NCBI GenBank assembly: GCA_000755425.1 | Contig: BBMT01000006.1 | Location: forward strand, 300,692 to 364,691 | From: Vibrio maritimus | Lineage (GTDB): Bacteria; Pseudomonadota; Gammaproteobacteria; Enterobacterales; Vibrionaceae | Direction: 5' to 3' | DNA: 64,000 nt | Shown here: positions 7,416-15,387 of the stretch, in pieces | How the letters are laid out: every line of letters starts with the position of its first letter | Numbering within the stretch: position 1 is the first letter of the stretch | Translations under genes and position numbers: made by a program | Notes under the pieces: generated by a model | The model's input: the letters and a program-made list of their open reading frames with translations, nothing else | Told to the model about the DNA's origin: nothing | Database searches by the model: none

Positions 7416-7531
7416 TAGCAAATGGTTCAATTATACACTTAACAGCAGGCGACTTTAGTTTGACTAGAATTTATTTATACAGCGATCTAGTTAAGTTAGA
7501 GATAGCGTTACTCACAATTTAATCGCGTTAT
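7416..7531 (+). repeat. attC recombination site
   Basis: The site runs from TAGCAAATGGTTCAATT at 7416 to AATCGCGTTAT at 7521-7531. The inner part GATAGCGTTACTCACAATTTAAT corresponds to the GCGTTGCTCACACCTTAAC of other sites. Confidence 0.75.
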
Positions 7532-7547
7532 ATAGTTGGAGGATTCA

Positions 7548-7997
7548 GTGCACCTAAAGTACAAAATTACCGATCCCAAGTGCGAAGATTTTTCAGTTTT
7601 GGTGCAAGAGTTAAATACCGCACTCGACTTGATAACGGCGGACACTGGAGAAAGTTCGTTTGAGCGTGACGAGTTCAATCCAGTAACTGATGGATGCATA
7701 GTCGTTTATGCCCAAGATAAAGCGATAGCTTGTGGAATATTCAGAAAACATCAAGATGGCTCATGTGAGCTAAAGCGTATGTTTTCCAAAGTGAAAGGTG
7801 CGGGGAGTTATCTGATTTCACAGCTTGAATGGTATGCTCGCCAAAAAGGTTATGAACGAGCCGTGTTGTCAACACGAAGAGTCAATGAGTTAGCAATTAA
7901 CTTTTATAAACGCCAAGGCTACCGTGAAATCGAGCCATACGGAAAGTATGTGCATACAGATAGATCGATATGTTTGGGTAAGGCGTTAACCATCTAA
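7548..7997 (+). CDS. GNAT family N-acetyltransferase
   Basis: The start is GTG 7548, eight bases behind GGAGGA; an in-frame TTG at 7536 overlaps that site and is less likely. The protein is 149 aa. CGIFRKH and ELKRMFSKVKGAGSYLISQLEWYARQKG carry motif A in a slightly shortened form, and INFYKRQGYREI is motif B. It resembles the group of GNATs that read FxRMFV..RGxGIG, with a degenerate glycine loop. The substrate is unknown. Confidence 0.75.
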   Translation: MHLKYKITDPKCEDFSVLVQELNTALDLITADTGESSFERDEFNPVTDGCIVVYAQDKAIACGIFRKHQDGSCELKRMFSKVKGAGSYLISQLEWYARQKGYERAVLSTRRVNELAINFYKRQGYREIEPYGKYVHTDRSICLGKALTI

Positions 7998-8092
7998 TAA
8001 ATTCCTCAAGCGAAGGCTTGATATTTACCATTTTTGGTTTGAAGTTCTTTTTGAGTGTAGCGGCAGTCAGTCGCAGCTTAGAGAGGCGTTAG
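7995..8092 (+). repeat. attC recombination site
   Basis: The left end TAATAAATTCCTCAAGCG contains the stop of the GNAT gene. The right end is GAGAGGCGTTAG (8081-8092). The centre includes ATTTACCATTTTTGGTTTGAAGTT and GTCGCAGCTTAGAGAGG. Confidence 0.8.
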
Positions 8093-8124
8093 TCATTTAT
8101 AAACGGTAGTAAAAAGGATGTTTC

Positions 8125-8496
8125 ATGAATTGGTACATAACAGCAGTAAAAAAATACGCCACATTTAGTGGACGTGCACGCAGAAAGGAATATTGGTATT
8201 TCTTTCTTTTTAACGTACTTATAAGTCTTTCCTTGAGTTTTGTCGATTCCCTAACAGGCAGTTTTGACCCTGATACCGGTTACGGGCTTTTGAGCGGGAT
8301 CTATTCTTTGGCTTTATTCATTCCAGGAATCGCGGTGAGTGTACGTAGATTGCATGACACTGGCCGGACAGGTTGGTGGTTGTTTATACTGCTTATCCCT
8401 ATCATTGGTGTATTGGTTTTATTGTATTTCACAGTATCCGACGGTAACCCTGGAACAAATGAATACGGGGCTGATCCTAAAGGAATAGCTGCCTAA
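8125..8496 (+). CDS. DUF805 family membrane protein
   Basis: The gene encodes 123 aa from ATG 8125. The family signature is clear: NWYITAVKKYATFSGRARRKEYW at the N-terminus, the SVRRLHDTGRTGWW block in the middle, and the soluble tail GNPGTNEYGADPKG at the end. Three to four membrane helices lie in between. DUF805 proteins sit in the inner membrane, with roles mostly unknown. They are common cassette cargo in vibrios. The stop codon overlaps the following attC. Confidence 0.9.
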   Translation: MNWYITAVKKYATFSGRARRKEYWYFFLFNVLISLSLSFVDSLTGSFDPDTGYGLLSGIYSLALFIPGIAVSVRRLHDTGRTGWWLFILLIPIIGVLVLLYFTVSDGNPGTNEYGADPKGIAA

Positions 8497-8611
8497 TAAA
8501 TAGCTCAGAGTAGCCGCAAGTTCTTGGCGACTTTGGCCTGGTTCGGTTTAGTGATTGCTGTCGCTTTGGTTAGGTGCAATGATACCTACCAGTTACCTAA
8601 CAAAGCGGTAA
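8494..8611 (+). repeat. attC-like site with altered GGT core
   Basis: The site begins TAATAAATAGCTCAGAG at 8494 and has TTGGCGACTTTGGCCTGGTTCGG and GTGATTGCTGTCGCTTTGGTTAG. It ends ACCTAACAAAGCGGTAA. The last 17 bases match the right end of the site at 5824-5943. Confidence 0.7.
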
Positions 8612-8626
8612 ATGTAAGGAGAGGTT

Positions 8627-9010
8627 GTGAAAATACAACACTTTGAGGTGAGTAGTGGAAAGTTAATACTCAATAGGGACGAGTACAATCTCCACAGCAT
8701 CATAGAAATTCAAGCAAGACATTTGACAGCCAAAGACCATTGCGGCCGCATTCTTTCACTAGCGTTATTCTTCTCTCTAATCGGTTGGGCATTCTCGCCT
8801 GTTATATCCGCAGTATCATTTGTCTTTGGTGTACTGTTTGCATTGGTCACTGCTAAAAGGTATGAACTGAGAGCGTTGTTTAGAAGCTCAGATGATGCTG
8901 GTAACCAGTGGGGCACTTTAAGTCGTAGTCGTAAAGCAGACGACTTTGCGCAGTTTGCTGAGATAGCGGCTGAAGTGAGTAACCACAAAACGCTGGGTAA
9001 TCTAGCTTAG
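8627..9010 (+). CDS. Small membrane protein, DUF6232-like
   Basis: The start is GTG 8627, after AAGGAGAGG. The 127 aa product has a beta-rich N-terminal part (residues 1-40), a hydrophobic hairpin (about 44-80), and a basic, soluble C-terminal part. This order, strand domain then membrane hairpin then soluble tail, matches the YcgY/DUF6232-type small proteins, though I cannot confirm the family without a search. Function unknown. No complete attC follows it, only GTGTTAGGG at 9020. Confidence 0.55.
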   Translation: MKIQHFEVSSGKLILNRDEYNLHSIIEIQARHLTAKDHCGRILSLALFFSLIGWAFSPVISAVSFVFGVLFALVTAKRYELRALFRSSDDAGNQWGTLSRSRKADDFAQFAEIAAEVSNHKTLGNLA

Positions 9011-9019
9011 AAAAAATGT

Positions 9020-9028
9020 GTGTTAGGG
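9020..9028 (+). repeat. attC right-end remnant
   Basis: GTGTTAGGG lies 10 bp after a cassette-type gene, where an attC would be. No left end or arms are visible. It may be a chance match. Confidence 0.3.
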
Positions 9029-9080
9029 TTTTGTGCTAACTAGTTTAGCAGTACTTATCATTTAAGAATCAGGGAAAGTT

Positions 9081-9470
9081 ATGGTTAAAGGGAGTTGTTT
9101 GTGTGGTTTAGTTAAATACGAGATTTCAGGTGAAATTGGCGAGATCGTACATTGTCACTGTAAAACCTGTAGAAAAGCGCATGGCTCGGCATTCTCTAGC
9201 GTCGCAGCTGTCAAGGATTGGGACTTCTCTATATTAGGTGCTGACAATCTTAAATCCTTTGAATCATCAAAAGGGAAGCATCGATACTTTTGTTCAAATT
9301 GCGGTACTCAAGTCTATGCCAAACGTGATAGCACTGAACATATTATTCTGAGGCTCGGATCTCTTGATAGCGACATTACATCGCCAGAAAAGGAACACAT
9401 TTGGGTCTCCCAAAAAGCGAACTGGTATAACCCTGATTTAGTGTTACCCGAACGAAACGAATATGATTAA
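9081..9470 (+). CDS. GFA/Mss4-fold zinc protein
   Basis: The gene encodes 129 aa from ATG 9081, behind AGGGAAAGTT. The zinc cysteines are GSCLCGLVKYEI (residues 4-15), HCHCKTCRKAHG (about 26-37) and YFCSNCGTQVYA (about 72-83). This is the most canonical GFA member in the window, closest to the family profile. These proteins are usually annotated as glutathione-dependent formaldehyde-activating enzymes, but the reaction is unproven for most. Confidence 0.85.
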   Translation: MVKGSCLCGLVKYEISGEIGEIVHCHCKTCRKAHGSAFSSVAAVKDWDFSILGADNLKSFESSKGKHRYFCSNCGTQVYAKRDSTEHIILRLGSLDSDITSPEKEHIWVSQKANWYNPDLVLPERNEYD

Positions 9471-9475
9471 CGCAT

Positions 9476-9613
9476 TATAATCAGCAGAGCATTGGCCTCA
9501 TCGTGCTAGCTTGGGAGTTGCGTTAGAAGGTGACGTACTTATTGAAGTGACAGTAACGGCTGTAAGAAGCTAAAACACAGCTAGTACAGTGTTTACCGTT
9601 TAGACGGTGTTAG
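9476..9613 (+). repeat. Possible eroded attC sequence(s)
   Basis: The gap between two genes contains GCGTTAG at 9520-9526 and GGTGTTAGG at 9606-9614. Each is preceded by imperfectly palindromic sequence (for example CAGCTAGTACAGTGTTTACC). The ends fit attC right cores, but the arms do not match other sites well. Confidence 0.35.
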
Positions 9614-9628
9614 GTTTTCGGAGAGAAC

Positions 9629-10066
9629 ATGGAACTTTTTCTAAGAGTCGCAACTGCTAGAGATGTGGAGTTTCTCCACTATCTAAGAGATCAAACAATG
9701 CGCACTTACCTTGAGCAAGCGGGTATGGCGGTTTGCTACGATTCGTATGAAGCGCGCATTCAGTTTGAGTTTCAGTCGGCTCAGATAGTGGAAGTTGACA
9801 ATCAGCCTGTCGGCTTGTTTAAAGCAGTTTATGAACCTGAAAAAAACCACTGGCAAATTATACAAATACAAATATTACCTGCATTTCAGGGTTTGGGTAT
9901 TGGTAGCAAGTTAATCACAGAGCTTATCGGAAATGCTGAAAAATCAGGCGCCAGTATAGGGTTAAGTGTAATAGACTCGAACCCAGCGATGGAACTTTAT
10001 GAACGTTTGGGATTCCGAGTTATTGGTCGTAAAGGTTCAGAGTATCTTATGGACTACCAAATCTAA
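9629..10066 (+). CDS. GNAT family N-acetyltransferase
   Basis: The gene encodes 145 aa from ATG 9629, behind CGGAGAGAAC. Motif A is clear: LPAFQGLGIGSKLITELI at about residues 90-107, followed by NPAMELYERLGFRVIG. The N-terminus (RVATARDVEFLHYLRD) is the usual first strand and helix. It resembles GNATs commonly found as vibrio cassettes. Substrate unknown. Confidence 0.85.
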   Translation: MELFLRVATARDVEFLHYLRDQTMRTYLEQAGMAVCYDSYEARIQFEFQSAQIVEVDNQPVGLFKAVYEPEKNHWQIIQIQILPAFQGLGIGSKLITELIGNAEKSGASIGLSVIDSNPAMELYERLGFRVIGRKGSEYLMDYQI

Positions 10067-10213
10067 AAGTTCGGTTATCCGAAACTACGATGGTATTGAA
10101 GCTACAGTCATTCTATTGGAACACCTTCTTCAGTATAAGCGCGTACCTATTCTCTCTCATTCGAAGAAGCGATAAAATGAAATGCGAAGCCCAATAATCA
10201 TAGAGTACTTACA

Positions 10214-10675
10214 ATGAACATAGTAAAAGTAAATGACAGTAACGCTCATGTTTACGCAAATCTTTACCAAGGCTATGGAGCAGAATTTTCTAGAATCATT
10301 GATGACAAACCAAATGAAAATGGATTGTTTGAGATCTATCCTCAGTTAACAGGCACTGTCACAGGTTATCTGCTGTACATAGATGGTGTTCCCGCCGCTC
10401 TAACCGCGATTGATGAAAAGACTCCGGATGCGTATGAGATTTGTGACTTTTATGTATTACCGTGTTTTCGTAAAAACAAAGTCGGAAAGCGTTTTATCTC
10501 TAGTTTGTTTGAACGTCTAGGCGGTTCCTGGGAGATTAAGCAAGTTGCAGGGGCGGATCATGCCATTAGCTTTTGGCGAGATGTAGTTGGTGACTATACC
10601 TCTGGCAATTATGTAGAAGATATCTATGACGACCATAAGTGGGGAACAGTAACAAGGCAGTGCTTCTCACACTAA
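10214..10675 (+). CDS. GNAT-like acetyltransferase
   Basis: The gene encodes 153 aa from ATG 10214. The acetyl-CoA loop is CFRKNKVGKRFISSLFE near residues 82-98, with a weak glycine pattern (RKNKVGK). The sequence before it, YEICDFYVLP, is the matching beta strand. The C-terminal part (ISFWRDVVGDYTSGNYVED) is typical of the GNAT group that ends in a long aromatic tail. Substrate unknown. The ribosome site is weak (GAGTACTTACA). Confidence 0.7.
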   Translation: MNIVKVNDSNAHVYANLYQGYGAEFSRIIDDKPNENGLFEIYPQLTGTVTGYLLYIDGVPAALTAIDEKTPDAYEICDFYVLPCFRKNKVGKRFISSLFERLGGSWEIKQVAGADHAISFWRDVVGDYTSGNYVEDIYDDHKWGTVTRQCFSH

Positions 10676-10826
10676 AAACAAAACTCGAAACTGACCAATA
10701 ATTAATTGTAAGGATGTTATAAATATTTTTGTGTTGGTTATTTTGTTTAAGTTTAAGCGGTAACTTAGTAGCTTCGCCTCTATAGGGTTTAGTTTTCATA
10801 ATCTAGTGGAATAGGTAAATTCAGTG

Positions 10827-10850
10827 CTAGCGCCTTTATAAGGGCGCTAG
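10827..10850. repeat. Inverted repeat in intergenic region
   Basis: CTAGCGCC (10827-10834) and GGCGCTAG (10843-10850) form a perfect 8 bp stem with an 8-base loop, about 30 bp before the next start codon. There is no T run, so it is not a typical terminator. Confidence 0.5.
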
Positions 10851-10877
10851 TAATCATAAACAAAACAAGGAAAGTAT

Positions 10878-11264
10878 ATGAACCTAAATCAGGTTACATT
10901 AGCCGTTCACGATATAGAGTTGGCGGTCGAGTTTTATAAGAAACTGGGATTAACTCAAATAGTTGGTAACGATCATTATGCACGCTTTTCGTTTCCAGAT
11001 GGCGACGCCACGTTTTCTGTTTATTTAGACACAGAAAAACACGAACTAGATTGTCGCGGAGTTGTTTACTTTGAGCATGAAAACCTGCATCAGTTGGTTG
11101 CTGATCTAAAAGTGGCTGGCATCGAGTTCACACAAGATATCACTATGCAAACTTATCTTTGGGAAGAAGCCGCGTTAACAGACCCATCTGGCAACAAAAT
11201 TAAGCTGTATTGGGCAGGAGAAAATCGGTTAAACCCGCCTTGGAAGCTTGAGGCAAGCGCCTAA
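10878..11264 (+). CDS. VOC/glyoxalase fold protein
   Basis: The gene encodes 128 aa from ATG 10878, behind AAGGAAAG. It is a two-module VOC protein: LAVHDIELAVEFYKKLGL at residues 8-25 opens module one, and ALTDPSGNKIKLYWAGENR near 102-120 closes module two. A Glu in VVYFEHENL and the ends of both modules fit a metal site. The C-terminal RLNPPWKL is a feature of the VOC group often called glyoxalase/bleomycin resistance. The reaction is unknown. Confidence 0.8.
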   Translation: MNLNQVTLAVHDIELAVEFYKKLGLTQIVGNDHYARFSFPDGDATFSVYLDTEKHELDCRGVVYFEHENLHQLVADLKVAGIEFTQDITMQTYLWEEAALTDPSGNKIKLYWAGENRLNPPWKLEASA

Positions 11265-11320
11265 CTAACACTTCATAAATGGATTGATATAAACCAATGG
11301 TTCTAGGTCGGGAGATGACA

Positions 11321-11796
11321 GTGATCGTAAGGAATGCGATTAAGAGTGACGCAAGTACATTGTTAAGCCTTATAGAGCAAAAAGCGGAGTTTGATCGTGC
11401 TATGAAGGCTTTAGCGGTGAAATATCCACGACGGTTGAGAAGATTGAACGCACTTTGTTTGGTGACTACCCATTTGCGCACGCCTTATTATTGGAGCAGG
11501 ACAAAGACGTTTTAGGTTTTGCCTTATTCCACTACCGATATTCTTCTTTTAGTGGAGAGCCTTCCATCTGGCTTGATGACCTATTGGTGGCAGAGAATCA
11601 AAGATCAAAAGGTCACGGTCATAAGCTAATGATGGCCTTAAAAAAGCAAGCAATATCATCATCTGTTTCCCATATCTCGTGGACTGCTAGTCCCCACAAT
11701 AACAAAGCCCATGAGTTCTATAAAATGCTTGGTGCGGAGGTGGAACGCTTGGACGGACAGAGGCCGTATTTTCGTTGGGGAGTGCGAGAGTCGTAA
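11321..11796 (+). pseudogene. Frameshifted GNAT family N-acetyltransferase
   Basis: I place the start at GTG 11321, seven bases after GGAG. The first frame reads IVRNAIKSDASTLLSLIEQK, then AEFDR. Restoring one base near 11407 (in AAGGCT) continues it as GFSGEISTTVEKIERTLFGD and on through DLLVAENQRSKGHGHKLMMA to a stop at 11796. Both halves belong to one GNAT protein of about 158 aa. The break fits the single-base loss seen across the window, so the real gene is probably intact. Confidence 0.75.
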
Positions 11797-11832
11797 TAGC
11801 GTGCTTTTTTCTATCAATAAAGGGAATGTGAT

Positions 11833-12144
11833 TTGGAGATAACTAGAAGTAAAGACTTTGTCGCTGATAGAGCCTGGGGAGCGAAAAGCATCGCATGTAT
11901 GAATGGCATTACTACTCGCTTACATTGGACAGATAAGCCATATAAGTGGCATACGAACGACGGTGAAGAAGTGTTTGTTGTCTTAGATGGTGTGGTAGAA
12001 ATGCTCTACAGAGAAAATGGAGTCGAAAAAGCCGCAATGCTCAATGTTGGTGATATTTTTTATGCGTCTATCGGGACTGAACATGTGGCTCACCCAGTCG
12101 GCGTTGCGAGGGTGTTAGTCATCGAAAGTGAAGGTAGCGTGTAG
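11833..12144 (+). CDS. Cupin-domain protein
   Basis: The gene encodes 103 aa with a TTG start at 11833. Cupin motif 1 is visible as WHTNDGEEVFVVLDGVVEM (about residues 37-55) and motif 2 as GDIFYASIGTEHVAHP (about 75-90). The His/Glu metal ligands are present. Single-domain cupins of this size bind small molecules or act as isomerases; no specific reaction can be assigned. It lies 37 bp before the GNAT gene at 12182 and could share its transcript. Confidence 0.75.
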   Translation: MEITRSKDFVADRAWGAKSIACMNGITTRLHWTDKPYKWHTNDGEEVFVVLDGVVEMLYRENGVEKAAMLNVGDIFYASIGTEHVAHPVGVARVLVIESEGSV

Positions 12145-12181
12145 AGTTGTTTAAAACGAAAACAAGGGAATCATCTGACGC

Positions 12182-12604
12182 ATGAAGTACAAAGAGAGAG
12201 CGGCCTCTCATGATGACTTTGAGTTTCTTTTTGAACTCAAGAAAGCCGCTGAGTATGACGCAGTGTCTAGAGTCTTTGGTTGGGATGAAGCACTTCAACG
12301 TCAATTGCACGAACAAGAGTGGAACGAGGCTAAGCCAACAGTAATTGAACTTGATGGGAAAAGGATAGGCAGTTATTTATTTGAAGCACAAGGTGATGGT
12401 TACTACTTCGGGCGTTTCTTCTTGCTGCCCGAGTATCAAGGTATGGGTATTGGAAGCGCGGTCATGAAAGCTTGTATTGCGAGATCTGGCTCGAAAACTA
12501 TCCATCTTTGTTACCTTATAGGTAATCAAGTACACAGTTTATATGAGAGATTTGGCTTCAAGGTTGTTCGCCAAGATGAGCACTTTGCGTATATGCGTAA
12601 CTAG
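12182..12604 (+). CDS. GNAT family N-acetyltransferase
   Basis: The gene encodes 140 aa from ATG 12182. Motif A is LPEYQGMGIGSAVMKACI, about residues 82-99, and motif B NQVHSLYERFGFKVV. The N-terminal block FLFELKKAAEYDAVSRVFGWDE is typical of GNATs with an FGWDE signature found across many bacteria. Substrate unknown. Confidence 0.85.
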   Translation: MKYKERAASHDDFEFLFELKKAAEYDAVSRVFGWDEALQRQLHEQEWNEAKPTVIELDGKRIGSYLFEAQGDGYYFGRFFLLPEYQGMGIGSAVMKACIARSGSKTIHLCYLIGNQVHSLYERFGFKVVRQDEHFAYMRN

Positions 12605-12682
12605 ACCTCCAAGCAAAGAATTGGGGTATATACTGCTGGGTTAAAAGTACGCTCCAACTAATGATAAACACTATGAGGATCT

Positions 12683-13059
12683 ATGAGGCAACAATATCAT
12701 CTTCGCTCTTCAAACGAGGGCTTACTTGCTTGGGATGTATTTCGGTTAATTGAGCTTTCCCGTGAGTGCCAGTAGTTGACGTTCAGCTTTCTAACATTGA
12801 AGAGCTTGATGAAGAGTTTTGGTACGAACTTGGCGGGGCAAACCCTACATGTCGAAATGTTTTAGAACATGCGTCGCTAATTCAAAGTGCTGATCTGTCC
12901 TATCCGATTATTCTATGCCACGAAGGAAGAGTGATGGATGGTATGCACCGAGTTTGCAAAGCTTTGATGCTAGGTCACGCTACCATAAGGGCAGTACAGT
13001 TTTCTGCGTATTTGGAGCCGGACTATGTTGGTATAGAAGCTGACGACTTACCTTACTGA
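12683..13059 (+). pseudogene. Frameshifted ParB-like (nuclease-type) domain protein
   Basis: The frame from ATG 12683 reads MRQQYHLRSSNEGLLAWDVF and on to LSRE. It then hits a stop, while the next frame continues PVVDVQLSNIEELDEEFWYE to a stop at 13059. One added base near 12765 joins them into about 125 aa. The motif VMDGMHRVCKAL (near residues 88-99) is the ParB/Sulfiredoxin-type phosphate loop. These stand-alone proteins are common in proteobacteria and have no settled function; a role in chromosome partitioning should not be assumed. Confidence 0.7.
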
Positions 13060-13115
13060 AATAAAGTTAACTTATCGCGCAATCAGGTAGTGATATTCAG
13101 GAAATTAGGAGAAGC

Positions 13116-13523
13116 ATGGAAGTCTATGTACAAATAAGTAAAGAAATTCAAATAGATGAAGTAATTAATTTATACCACGCCAATGGTTGGTCATCTGCCA
13201 AGGTTCCCGACAAACTAATGCCCGCATTATTAAATTCAGATACATTGGTAACAGCCCGTAAAGAAGGAAAGCTCATCGGCATAGGCAACGCAATTTCTGA
13301 TGGCCATTTGGTCGTCTATTACCCCCATATGCTTGTAGACCCAGCGTTCCACGGGTTCGGCGTCGGCAGAAAAATGATATCATTGATGCAAAGTAAGTAT
13401 AAAGACTTCCATCAGCAGATGTTGACGGCAGATAGTGAAGCGGTCGATTTTTACCGAGCTTTAGGTTTTGAAAGGGCAGGCAAAACAGAGCCTATGTGGG
13501 TGTATGCCGGCAACGATCATTAG
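13116..13523 (+). CDS. GNAT family N-acetyltransferase
   Basis: The gene encodes 135 aa from ATG 13116, behind TTAGGAGAAGC. Motif A reads DPAFHGFGVGRKMISLMQS, about residues 74-92, with VDFYRALGFERAG as motif B. The N-terminus (IQIDEVINLYHANGWSSAK) is highly characteristic of a GNAT subgroup sometimes annotated as ArgA/YhbS-like. Substrate unknown. Confidence 0.85.
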   Translation: MEVYVQISKEIQIDEVINLYHANGWSSAKVPDKLMPALLNSDTLVTARKEGKLIGIGNAISDGHLVVYYPHMLVDPAFHGFGVGRKMISLMQSKYKDFHQQMLTADSEAVDFYRALGFERAGKTEPMWVYAGNDH

Positions 13524-13617
13524 GCTTAGGTAGACGACTAACTGTAAGTCTCGCGTGAGATTATTGATGGGCATGGAAACGGATACTTCCTAGTCAAAAT
13601 GCTACAAAGGATTTGTA

Positions 13618-14031
13618 ATGATAAGCAAAGAATGGGTGCTGCAATTATTTCGTCATCTAGAAAACGGTCAACCTGACGTCTTTTTTGAAAGCGTGGCCGA
13701 CGATGTCATTTGGGAGGTGACTGGAACACATCCGCTTGCTGGAATATACACGACTAAAGCTTCCTTTATCAGTGGAACCATAAGCAAACTCAATCAAGTT
13801 TTAGAGTCTCCTTTGTGTCTGAAAGTCGTATCGTGTGTTTGTGATGGTTCGAGAGCTGCTGTAGAACTCGTTGCCGATTCATATACCAAGTCCGGTCGAC
13901 CTTTTAACAACCGATATTGCTGGGTATGTGAATTTAGTCATGGAAGGCTGATAAAGGTAAGGGCTTATCTAGACTCTGCTTTAATTTTAAATACGTTGGA
14001 TGATTCGAAGAGAGATTCTCAGCCTTGCTGA
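13618..14031 (+). CDS. SnoaL-like / NTF2-fold protein
   Basis: The gene encodes 137 aa from ATG 13618, behind CAAAGGATTTGTA. The pattern LFRHLENGQPDVFFESVADD near residues 10-29, followed by VIWEVTGTHPLAGIY, is the conical-barrel NTF2/SnoaL-like fold. NRYCWVCEFSHGRLIKVRAYLDSAL (about 99-123) is the C-terminal strand pair. These proteins include polyketide cyclases, isomerases and small-ligand binders. No catalytic residue set can be fixed, so only the fold is assigned. Confidence 0.75.
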   Translation: MISKEWVLQLFRHLENGQPDVFFESVADDVIWEVTGTHPLAGIYTTKASFISGTISKLNQVLESPLCLKVVSCVCDGSRAAVELVADSYTKSGRPFNNRYCWVCEFSHGRLIKVRAYLDSALILNTLDDSKRDSQPC

Positions 14032-14079
14032 GTTGGATGGCAAATCAGTATGGTCTTGATGAATGTGGGGAATGAAAAG

Positions 14080-14574
14080 ATGAAATTCTGGAATCGACTC
14101 GTTGTGATTACTTCCATCGCTTTTCTTTGTGTAGGATGCGATCAAGGAACGAAAACATTGGCTTCAAATTACCTCCCTAAGTTCTACATGGACAGTTACT
14201 TTTACGATATTTTTCGTGTTGGTTACGCGGAGAATATAGGCGCGTTTCTGGGCATGGGAAATAGCTTAGCAGATGAACATAGGTTTCTACTGTTTACGGT
14301 ATTAGTCAGCTTACTATTGGCAGCGTTATTCATATATGTTGTCTGTGCGAAAAACCTCGATACTTTGAGCATTGTTGCGATCACTCTGCTTCTATCGGGA
14401 GGCGGAAGTAACGTTTACGACCGTATCGTTAACGATGGTGCAGTTATCGATTTTCTAAACATCGGGTTCGGCAACGTAAGAACCGGTGTTTTTAATGTTG
14501 CCGACGTGGCAATCATGACAGCGGGTCTTTTGTTAATACTGAGCAACTTAAAGAGTCGTGAAAGCAACCAGTAG
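14080..14574 (+). CDS. lspA: Lipoprotein signal peptidase (LspA-like), accessory copy
   Basis: I start at ATG 14080, behind TGGGGAATG; an in-frame ATG at 14050 would add ten residues. The 164 aa protein has four membrane helices. It carries the conserved blocks CDQGTK (residues 20-25), ENIGAFLG (51-58), GGGSNVYDRI (107-116), AVIDF with Asp124, and FNVADVAI with Asp142. Asp124 and Asp142 match the two catalytic aspartates of signal peptidase II. It is likely a functional enzyme, but its context among cassette-like genes suggests an extra copy, with the housekeeping lspA elsewhere next to ileS. Confidence 0.8.
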   Translation: MKFWNRLVVITSIAFLCVGCDQGTKTLASNYLPKFYMDSYFYDIFRVGYAENIGAFLGMGNSLADEHRFLLFTVLVSLLLAALFIYVVCAKNLDTLSIVAITLLLSGGGSNVYDRIVNDGAVIDFLNIGFGNVRTGVFNVADVAIMTAGLLLILSNLKSRESNQ

Positions 14575-14637
14575 ATGTTTTGTGTTGTTATTGTCGCGGT
14601 TTGGGTATTACCTGAGATAAAAAGGTAGGGGAAAACA

Positions 14638-15321
14638 ATGGAAACCGTATTCATTACGGGAATATCGCGTGGTATTGGGCTGGAGTTAGCTAAACAATAT
14701 CTCGCTTTAGGTTGGCGAGTCATTGGTACTCATAGGGGGGAGCCGTCTTCAGGTCTGATTGAGCTGCTCAACTACGATCAACTGTCATTACTTAAACTTG
14801 AAGTCACAGCGCAAGATTCAGTTAAAGTTATCAGTGAGAGCCTTTCCGACGTTGTGGTTGATGTGCTTATCAACAATGCTGGTGTGATAGGTTCAGATGA
14901 ACAGTCAATGCTGGAGATTGATCCCGCCGATTGGATGGACACATTTGCGGTAAATACGGTAGCACCATTAATGGTTACTCGTGAGTTACTGCCATTTATG
15001 GCGAAGTCACCTAGACCTAGAGTCATTACCATTTCAAGCCAAATGGGTTCGCTTAATCGTGAGTCAACAGGAATGTATGCTTATCGAAGCTCTAAGGCTG
15101 CGGTAAACAAAGTCATGCAGGTGTTGTCGGTTGAGTTAAAGGAGAGTGGGATTATCGTTTGTCCTATCCATCCGGGCTGGGTACAAACAGATATGGGCGG
15201 CAGTGAAGCTGACATTACAGTAACTGAAAGCGCAGCGGGTATTATCAGCCTGATTGATTCGCTAACTATGGCCTCAACTGGGCGATTTTGGACGTGGAAT
15301 GGTCAAGAGCATGAGTGGTAA
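14638..15321 (+). CDS. Short-chain dehydrogenase/reductase (SDR)
   Basis: The gene encodes 227 aa from ATG 14638. The nucleotide-binding loop is TGISRGIGLELA (residues 7-18), NNAG is near 80-83, and the catalytic Ser-Tyr-Lys follows as ISSQMGS... YAYRSSKAA (about 132-151). It lacks the usual long C-terminal substrate loop and resembles the CsgA/sniffer-like group. It uses NAD(P)H for a carbonyl/alcohol conversion on an unknown substrate. Confidence 0.85.
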   Translation: METVFITGISRGIGLELAKQYLALGWRVIGTHRGEPSSGLIELLNYDQLSLLKLEVTAQDSVKVISESLSDVVVDVLINNAGVIGSDEQSMLEIDPADWMDTFAVNTVAPLMVTRELLPFMAKSPRPRVITISSQMGSLNRESTGMYAYRSSKAAVNKVMQVLSVELKESGIIVCPIHPGWVQTDMGGSEADITVTESAAGIISLIDSLTMASTGRFWTWNGQEHEW

Positions 15322-15387
15322 GTCCAATCAGAGACGGGTAATCGCAGGACGCACTCCAATTAGTCAGGTGCACAAAGAAGAGGCGGT

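Noticed and set aside
8710..8988. Minus-strand ORF of 92 aa
   Set aside because: It lies wholly inside the + strand gene at 8627-9010, which has a ribosome site and fits the cassette layout.
12683..13059. Chromosome-partition ParB protein
   Set aside because: Only the short ParB-like phosphate loop is present; no HTH or dimerisation domain and no ParA or parS nearby. I name only the domain.
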